From Hyphomicrobiales bacterium (GTDB taxonomy: Bacteria > Pseudomonadota > Alphaproteobacteria > Rhizobiales > Rhizobiaceae), in assembly GCA_011087605.1 (NCBI GenBank), contig JAALLE010000001.1, positions 46,261 through 110,260 of the forward strand: 64,000 nucleotides of DNA, written 5' to 3'. The notes beneath the pieces were generated by a model. It was not told the origin of the DNA, made no database searches, and worked only from the letters and a program-made list of their open reading frames with translations. Shown in pieces: positions 35,392-45,100 of this stretch. Position 1 is the stretch's first letter, and the number at the start of each line of letters is the position of its first letter. The position numbers and the translations under genes were made by a program.

Positions 35392-35910
35392 TTACACCCT
35401 TGTTGTATCCAGCTGATATAAAAACCCCTGCACCTGGCGTGCATTGCTGAATTTGTATCGTCGTTTGCCTTCGCCCGCGCTGTCAAAAAATCTGCCCATC
35501 TTCGCGCGGGATGAGTGGCGTGTATTCCAGATCCACAAATAGAGCTCGCTGTTGAATCGCTCCGGACAGTTTTCCGGCAGATCAGGCCTGGTCTTGCCGT
35601 AGTCGCGCAGGCTACGAGCAACCACACGCCACAGTCTGAGCCAGAGAGGAAAATCAAGCCAGATTAGCGTGTCACTGCGATCCAGCCGCTCGGGCCAGGT
35701 TGCTGAGTGCCCACCTTCGAATATCCACTCCTCACGTTGATGCACATTGTGACACAGTACGGTTTTTTCGGATTTCTCGCGCTCAACCCATCCAGGTTTC
35801 CAGTGAATCTGGTCGATATGGACGACCGGCAGGCCGGTTCCTTCCCCCAGTTGTCGGGCCAAGGTGGACTTGCCCGAACCCGGTTGCCCGATGATCATAA
35901 TTCGTTTCAT
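35392..35910 (-). CDS. P-loop AAA-type ATPase, adenylate-kinase-like
   Basis: 172 residues from ATG 35910, with a strong GGAGGTG 4 bases upstream. Walker A GQPGSGKSTLARQLG followed by LPVVHIDQIHWKPGW and EEWIFEGGHSATWPERLDRSDTLIWLDFPLWLRLWRV is the pattern of the FlaR/topology-modulation-like small kinases. The enzyme probably transfers phosphate to a small substrate; identity unknown. Convergent with tdk, 11 bp apart. Confidence 0.75.
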   Translation of the reverse strand: MKRIMIIGQPGSGKSTLARQLGEGTGLPVVHIDQIHWKPGWVEREKSEKTVLCHNVHQREEWIFEGGHSATWPERLDRSDTLIWLDFPLWLRLWRVVARSLRDYGKTRPDLPENCPERFNSELYLWIWNTRHSSRAKMGRFFDSAGEGKRRYKFSNARQVQGFLYQLDTTRV

Positions 35911-36191
35911 AAACACCTCCGAATTTGCAGGATCGTGAAGGTGCGGCCCTGATCACGCTACAGGTCGTGTCAATCCGGTCAACGGGTTTGGCGAACAAAT
36001 CTGAATCAATATTGAGCAAAATTGCAGTTTTTGCCTGCCATATTCACTTACCAAACAATAACATTCTGCACGGATGTTAAGGGCTTTCTAACCATAACTC
36101 TTGCATTGTGTGGGTTGATCACGGCGAGCGCGTGCGATTTTGCGTGTCTGTTGGGCAAATGTGTGTCACCTGGGCGAGGGTTGGAATTGAG
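35911..36191. other. intergenic region preceding the giant repeat-protein gene
   Basis: 281 bp between the divergent ATPase gene and the LEPR-XLL protein gene. It should carry the promoter of the export cluster. The base composition is AT-rich near 36000-36090. I cannot assign a -35/-10 pair with confidence. Confidence 0.4.
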
Positions 36192-39100
36192 ATGGCTGGA
36201 TCGTTTCATTCGATATTCAATCGAAAACCTGCTGACGCGCCGGTGGACCCTGAAAAGGACAAATTGCTGATGCGGGTTCTCGAACCTCGCATATTGCTGG
36301 ATGCCGCCGCTGCTGAAACTGCGCTCGATATCGCCGGTCAGGCCGCCCACAGCCAGTTGGCTGACGATTATATGGAAAATCCACAGCCTGCAGACGGTGC
36401 GGAATCTGACTTGAATGGCTCGGGCGAGTCGCCGACCGCCAATGACGCAGAAGACGAAGTTGCGGAAAACCTCTCCGCATTGCCTCGCCGCACCGACCGT
36501 GAAATCGTTTTTGTCGATGCCGCAATTGACGACCGCGACGGATTGATCGCTTCCCTTGAACCCGGCGTCAGCATTCATATTATCGATTCAAACTCGGACG
36601 GGGTCCAGCAGATTGCCGATATCCTGGCCGACTCCGGAGGCTACGACGCCGTCCACATCTTTTCCCATGGCACCCAGGGCTCATTGCAACTGGGCAGCGC
36701 GGAATTAAATGCATCTTCAATTGCCGATACCTACGCCGACGCTTTGGTTCAGATCGGCGCCGCATTGGGTGAAAACGGCGATATCTTAATCTATGGGTGT
36801 AACTTCGGTGAGGGAGATATCGGCAAACAGGCTGCCGGTCTGCTCGCTTCTGCCACCGGTGCGGATATTGCAGCATCCGATGATTTGACCGGATCTGAGT
36901 CCCTGTCGGGTGACTGGGATCTTGAAGTCAAGCACGGACAGATTGAGGCCCGTTCCTTCTCTTTGCCGGACTGGCAGGGCATTTTGCCGGGCTATGAATT
37001 GCAGACGGCGGCCGAACCAACCATCGGTCATCTCGACGACGGCATCGTTGGAACCATCAATACGACAGCCACCTGGAGTGATGCGGTCACTCTGGATCCA
37101 GGTGGCGGTCCGATCCAGACCTATGATATTCGTGCGACACTTATCGGCATGACCGACGGCATGTCTGCGACATTTGAATCCGTGCCGTCGACGGACGGGT
37201 CGCTCGACGATTTCCGTGTTGTCGTGACCAATATCGGCGACGTCGTGGGTTCAGCCGGTGGACAGGATATTCTCGAGGTGGGCAGTGTCGTCGTGCGCTG
37301 GGCGATCTATGAATCGGGAACCGAAACTCTTGCGCCACCTGAGCAGTTCAATTTGATATTCAAGGATATTGAAGGGTTGGCAGGAACCCCGGACTCCCGT
37401 GAGACGGTCGCGGTGGAATCGGAAGAAATTGTTTCCCACACGGTCAATATTGGTAGTGACTTGCAGGTGGGCAGTGGATTTGAAGGTTTGACCGCCACGG
37501 GAACCCAACTGGGTACGGGCGCGGTCGGGTCTGACCTGGGTTTGTCCTGGGCGAGCGCCAACCAATTTGTTGTCACCTATACATCGCGCACCCTGATCAC
37601 AAATTTTGATATGGATGGCGACCGAGATATGTCGGCCTTTCCCACCCCGGTTACCACCAAGACACAGTTGATTGATCTTAATGGCGCGGCCGCCGGAGAG
37701 GACTATCTGACCACCTATATCAATGGGTCGCAAATGGGAACGGATGATGATGTTCCCTTGACGCTGACCGACATTGATATGTCCATCTTTGACCTCGACA
37801 GCCAGTTTTTGAGCAATGCCACCGTGACGTTGACCAATGCCTCAGCAGGCGATGTGATCAATTACGATCCGGTTTTGCTGGGCGCACTTGGAATAACCGC
37901 CAACTATACCGACACGGGAACTGAACGGATTCTCCAGCTCAACGGGACAGCGGTTATCTCAAACTACGAAACCGCTTTGCAATCAATTAGTTATTCAAAC
38001 GGAAATCCGGATGGAAGTTTCGATCAGGTCACAGACCGGGTCTTTGAATTTACGATTTATGACGGCGTAATCACATCCGACATTGCTCGAACCACGGTAC
38101 AATTCGCGGCTGCTGGGGCAGATCCCGTCGCCGGGACAAATGTCTATGCCGAGGATGAAGACACCACCATTACTACGAATGCCGCAACCGGACTTCTGTC
38201 CAACGATTCAGATCCGCAGGGCACTGGACTGACAATTATCGGAGCGCTGGATTCCGATTCCGCGTCGATCACTATCGGTGCGGCCCACACGATGCCCAGC
38301 GGAGCCTTGCTGACTCTCAATGCCAATGGCAGCTTCACCTATATTCCGGCGCTACATTATAGCGGCAATGAATCCATCACCTACTCGATCAGCGACGGTA
38401 TTAATTCGTCAACCGGGTTTGCAACATTCGATATCCAACCGGTCATCGACGCAGTAACCCTTACTGTCATTCAGCCGGATGATCTGTCAGACGAAGATGT
38501 CGCCTCAGCCGCAATTGATGTTTCTACGATGTCCGGCGACCCGTCGGAAAGCCAGATTGTGCTGGCCACCAATATACCCAACGGGGTCGTTTTGACGGAT
38601 GGCGTATTCTCATTCACCGCCGAGGACGGACTGTTTGAAGTTGACGTCACTGAATGGGACAGGACCCAATTGAGGGTTTTGCCGGTTCAAAACTCCGATC
38701 AGGACATCGACATCGTTTTTGTCACCGAAAATTTCGAAGTCGACGGCTCGATGAGTTTTGACAGTCAGACCGTAACCTTCAGGGTGGATGCGGTCGCAGA
38801 TGTCCCGATACTGATCGTTGAACAGGCATTCGCCGGCATCGATGAAAATGTTCCGCTGGGCACGACAATTTCGGTTGAATTATTCGATACGGACGGGTCT
38901 GAAGAGATCACGGACATTACGATTTCGGGCATACCTGCCGGTGCACAGATGATCGTTGACAGCGGTCCGCTGACCATCACTGGCGGCAGCGTCAGTTTTG
39001 GAATTATTGACCTGCCGGGATTGATATTCAGCCCACCAATTACCGGTGCCGATGCTGTCTACAACCTGACGGTTTCCGCCACCGCCAGCGAAGTATCGCC

Positions 39101-42100
39101 GGAAAATGGCGTGCAATTACTGAGCGCGACACGTTTTGGCGTCGGCCTGACGATCGAACTCAATGATAACGATAATCCAGTCGTGGCGGTTGATGATACG
39201 GCATCAACTTTCGCTGGTGAAAGTGTCAGTATCTATGTGTTGGATAACGACTTCATTCCTGACGGCGCACCACTTGTCACCCATGTTAACGGTATCGCTA
39301 TCGATACGATCACACCGGTTGTTCTGGCGGGAGGCGAAGGAACGGTTGAACTTAGCCCGTTTGGTTATCTTGTTTTTCATGCTTCCGACTCTTTCGCAGG
39401 CGAGGTAAATTTCAACTATACCGCCCAGGATGCTGACCTCAGTACGGATACCGGCGTTGTTACGGTGAAGGTTGAGCCACGCTGGCGGCTTTCAAGCGTT
39501 GCCAGTGTGGTCGAGGGCAACGACGCCCGATTCACGCTCGAAATTGAGGGCGGGGTTGCTCAGGGAGACGTGATTAGTGCTGAAGTCATTCTCGAAGAAG
39601 GCACAGCCACTGCGGCCGATCATGCAACCCTTGTTGATTCGATCAATGACAGCATAGCCAATTTGGGTCAGACAGATTTTTCATTTGACGGCACCAACAT
39701 CACCTATACCGCTCCTGCGACCAACTATTCATCGCAATATGTTGCTGGTGCGGGAGCATTCATCGATATCGCAGCCACAGGTGACCCTCTCAATATTGGC
39801 GATGATGGCATTACCGGGCGCAATATCGGCTTCAATTTTGATTTTTATGCTGATTCCTTTTCTTCGATCTTCGTGTCTTCCAACGGCTATCTCACATTTG
39901 GTAGTCCGGGAGCCGACTCGAATAACGTGTCCTTGGACGGCACTGCTTTGTCGAGTCGTCCGGTTATCGCACCATTTTGGGATGATCTGAACGCTGGAGC
40001 CGGCAATATTTTTGTCGAGACGGTTGGGGCAATTGAAGGGCAGCGACAATTCATAATTCAGTGGGAAGGCATAGAAAATGCCAGCGACGGGACCGGTACG
40101 GGTTCGTTTCAGGTGGTGCTTGACGAAGCTGGCAGCAAGATAACTTTCAATTATCGCGACATCATTTTTGATGGAGTTGGTGACAATGGTGCCGGCGCAA
40201 CGGTCGGACTGCAAAGCCCTGACGGCATCGCTGATGAGTTTTCCCATAATGTCGGTGGCAACATTTTTGATGGCGACAGCATCATCTTTACCCGCGAGGC
40301 CAATGTTGGGGTTGAACTGTATATTGATATCCCAATCGTCGATGACCCGGATTTCGAAGATGTTGAAGATTTTGGCCTTCGGATCATCAGTTCGGTCAAC
40401 TCCGCGATCGGCGTGGACAATACCAGCGTGACAATCGCGGTCAGTGATAATTCAGCACCTGTGGCGGTGGATGACAGCGTCTCAACGGCTGAGACCTCAA
40501 CCGTCCTGATTAACGTGATTACCAATCCTGGTGGTCTGGATTCCGATCCCGAAGGACACACACTTCGGAATTCTGAATTGGACGGAGTTGTTATCACGGG
40601 TGGCACCGCGGTTACTTTGGCATCCGGTGCAACTGTCGGGGTCAACCCGAACGGAGCACTAACCTACAATCCCAATGGCGCATTTGCCCATCTGGCGGAA
40701 GGCGAGCCCGGGGTCGATACATTCACCTATCGTGTGGTCGATGCTTACGGCACTGAATCAGCAGCCCCTGCCACGGTAACCATCAATATCATTGGTGAGA
40801 ACCAGACGGCGGTAATCGATCTGGACGATGATGGCACCACGTCTGCCACCACGTACAGCATCACCTACGGTCCTCTGGAAACAACGATGAGCATAACGGC
40901 ACCGGATGCCGTGATTGTCGATGTGGACGATACCGAATTGAGCCTGTTGACCATCACGCTTGGAGGATTTGTCCAACCTGGAAACGAGAAGATACGCATT
41001 GGTGGCGTGGTCGTTGATTATGGTACGGCACTAAGCACAACTGTTTCCCAGGGTGGGACCTTGTTTAGGCTCATTTATGACGGCGCAAATGACATTCAGA
41101 TCACCAATAATTTTGGGCCTGAATTCGCGGTAGCGGATATTCAAAGTTTTATACGTGCCTTGGCATACGAAAACGATTCTGCTGACGATACACGAGGGAC
41201 CCGCACGCTGACATTTGTCGCGACCGATGACGATGGGCCGGGTGTCGCTGCCGTTACTGAAATTTATGTGGTGGGCAACAATGTTGCGCCGGTTGCCGGT
41301 GATGATGGCATCCCGACACCTTACAGTGTCGTTGAAGATACAGCGATCATGATCACGACGGCGGAACTGATGCTGAACGACAGTGATGTTGACCTAAATC
41401 CACTTGACATTATTGCTGTGAATGGCGGGGCCAACGGCAACGCCGCGCTGGATGCTTTTGGAAACATAACTTACACCCCGAATGCCGACTTCACCGGCCT
41501 GACATTATTCACCTACACGCTGGATGATGGCGAAGGTGGACAGGATACGGGAACGGTTCATGTCAATGTTACGCCGGTTAATGACGCACCACGTGTTGAT
41601 CTGAACGGTCTTCAGCCCGGCATCGACAATACAATCAATTATGTTGAAAACGATCCTTCCACCTCTTTGTTCCTGCTGACTGGTACGCTGATCGACGTGG
41701 ACAATGCCAACCTCACCGGTGCTGATGTGGTGATGACAGGTGGTCAGATTGATGACGTATTCACCTTCGGCACACTGCCGGCCGGCATCACGGCGACCCT
41801 GGTTCCCGCAGAAGCGGCAACGGGATTAACCGCGCCTTCGACAGTTACAATTCAGTTCTTTGGTACCGCCAGTGTCGCAGATTATGAAACGGCCCTGCGC
41901 TCGGTTGGATTCTTGAATCTGTCGGACCTGCCGGACACCACAACCCGCACTGTGACAGTTTCAGCAACAGATGGTCTGGCGACTTCGCTGATCGCAAATG
42001 CAACAATTGATGTGCAGCGTGTCAACGACGTCCCCGACACCCTTGACGACGGACTGTTCACGTTCGACGAAGACACCTCTATCACCATCACACCCGCAAC

Positions 42101-45100
42101 CTTGTTGGCAAATGATTCCGACAAGGATGGTGATATCTTGACAATTACCTCGGTGCAAAGCCCGGTGAATGGTTCGATCATCACCGACGGGTTTGGGGAT
42201 TTTGTATTCACCCCCAACGTCAACTATTTTGGGCCGGCCTCTTTTACCTACACGGTGGATGATGGTGCCGGCGGCACTCGCACAGAGATCGTGAACTTGA
42301 TGGTTTCATCGGTGAATGACCAAACGGTCATCACTTTGGATACCGGCAGCGGCGATGGCAATTACGCCTTTACCTATACGGAAAATGATCCAGCAACTGA
42401 TATTGTCTCTGCAAGTCTGGTGTTGCAGGACGTTGATCATGTCAATCTGAGCAGCGCCAGCATCGTTTTGACCAACGGCCAGATCGGCGACATATTGGAA
42501 CACGGCTCCATGCCCGTCGGTATTACGGCAGCAATCGTACCGGCCACTGCCTTGACCAGTGCGGGGTCGATCACCGTGACCTTGAGTGGAACTGCCTCCT
42601 TGGCAGACTATGAAGCCGCACTGAAACTGGTGACTTACCGGTCACTGACAGATGCCCTGTCCACAATTCCAAGAATTTTGTCCATCTCCGTAAATGACGG
42701 AGTCGATGATTCCAATGTCGGCACAACGACTGTCACAGCAATTGCGGTCAATGATGCTCCATTGGCAGTCGATAATGCATTGACGATCAATGAAGATACG
42801 CCGCGGATCATTTTACCGGCAGAACTGCTGGGCAATGATAGCGATCCTGATCTGGATGTGTTGACCATCACATCGGTTCAGGCACCGGTCAACGGCACAG
42901 TCGTGTTGAATGGTGACAATACGATCACCTTCACACCATCGGCACATTTCTTCGGTTCCGCATCATTCACCTATACAATAGATGATGGCAACGGCGCTCA
43001 GGATACAGCAACGGTCAATCTGACGGTCAATCCCGTCAACGATCCCGCCGTGGTAGATCTGGACACGGGCGCAGGTGGGTCAGGTTATTCAACGACTTTC
43101 GTTGAAAATGCGTCGGCCATTCCCATTGTTGATCCAAGCATATTGATCACGGATGTTGACCATACCAGCCTGAACGGAGCTTCCGTCACCTTGACCAATG
43201 GCCAAACCGGTGACCAGTTGCAGGTTGGCGGATTGCCAGGTGGCATTGTATCGAGCATCAGTCCCTCCGGTGCCCTGACTTCGGCTGGCACGGTAACCGT
43301 GACTCTGTCCGGCAGCGCAACGCTTGCCGACTACGAAACTGCGTTGCAGGCGATCACCTACATTTCAATATCTGACAATCCGGGCAATTTGGCCCGCATT
43401 ATCGACATTACCGTCAGCGATGGTGTTTCCAGTTCGACGGTCGCCAGTTCTACAATTTCTGTAATTCCGGTCAATGATGATCCGGTAGCTGCCGCCGATG
43501 GTGCCTATACATTCAACGAAGATACAAATTTCGTCATCAGCGAGGCTTTGCTGTTGGCCAATGACAGCGACGCAGACGGTGACACTTTGATCATCAGTTC
43601 GGTGCAGGCCGCAATCAACGGCAGTGTTGCTCTCGATGGGGGTGGCAATGTCGTGTTTACGCCAACACCAACCTATTCGGGTCCCGCATCCTTTACCTAT
43701 ACGGCCATGGACCCTAGCGGTGCGACTGACACCACGACCGTCAACCTCAATATTCTGATCCTCAATGATGCGCCGATAGTCGATCTGGACTTCAGCGCAG
43801 CTGGCAGTGGCTATGCAACTGCATATACTGAAAATGCCAGTGCCATTGCTATCGTTGACGGCGATGTGTCAATCACCGACGAGGACAATGTCACGGCTGC
43901 CTCGGCTACTGTGACCCTGACCAATGGCCAGATTGGCGATCTGCTTCAGGTCGGCGCATTGCCAGGCCCACTTACTGCCAGCATCGTTCCGTCAACTGCC
44001 CTGACAGCTCCCGGATCGATTACGATTTCCCTGACCGGAATTGCCTCGCTGGCCGATTATCAAACGGCATTTCAGGCCCTGACATACCAGTCGACCTCAG
44101 AAGATCCCAATACGGTAATTCGCAGCATCGAATTTGTTGTCAATGACGGCGAAGATGATTCCCTTGCGTCGACAACAACGATCGCTGTCACCGCGGTCAA
44201 TGACGCACCAAATGCTGTTGATGACGGCGTGCCTTCCGCGATTGTCGTCACCGAAGATGTTCCTTTGATATTTAACCCGGTGACAAGCAACGACTTCGAC
44301 TTTGAAGGCGATACGCTGACGATTACCCAAATTGACGGCAATGCCGTTGCGCTTGGTGGCTTTGTGAATCTCGGTCTCGGGCGAGTTGATCTGGCCCTTG
44401 ATGGCACCACTTTGACCTTCACGCCACCGCTCAACTATTTTGGCCCCGCCGCCTTCACCTACACGATTAGCGATGGAGCATTGACCGATACCGCAGCGGT
44501 CAATCTCGATGTCCAACCGGTCAACGACGCGCCCGTCGCGGTGGATGATGGACCAGTTGTCCTGGTCGAGGATGGGTCGGTTTTCTTTGATCCGGCATTG
44601 GCCAATGACAGCGATGTTGAAGGTGATACGCTGTCGATCCAACAAATCGACGGTCAGCCGATTGGTCCGACCGGCAGTGTTTCGATCGCCAGTGGTTCTA
44701 TTACACTTGGCGCTGATGGCCGTACGCTGGAATATGTGCCGCGCGCGGACTTCAATGGATCAGTTGTTGTCAGCTACGTCATTCATGACGGTCAGGCCAC
44801 AGCGACTGCCAATGTCACATTTGATGTAACCGCAGTCGACGACCCACTCACCGTGGTCACCACGCCGCCCGGTGTTACGTTTAATGACAGCGATATTGTA
44901 AGCCTGCCGATGGCCGGGTTCTTTAATGATCCCGACGGCGATGCTCTCGTTTACAGTGCCAGCGGCCTGCCTGCCGGCATCACCATTGATTCCGCCACCG
45001 GCGTGATCAGCGGTGCGCTTGACTCGTCTGCCTCCCAAGCCGGTCCCTATGCAATCAGTGTTTCGGTTGATGATGGCTTGAGCTCGGTCGTTTCCACCAG

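Noticed and set aside
37141..44829. Many short antisense ORFs over the giant gene
   Set aside because: Shadows of the repeat coding sequence, with no ribosome binding sites or family features.
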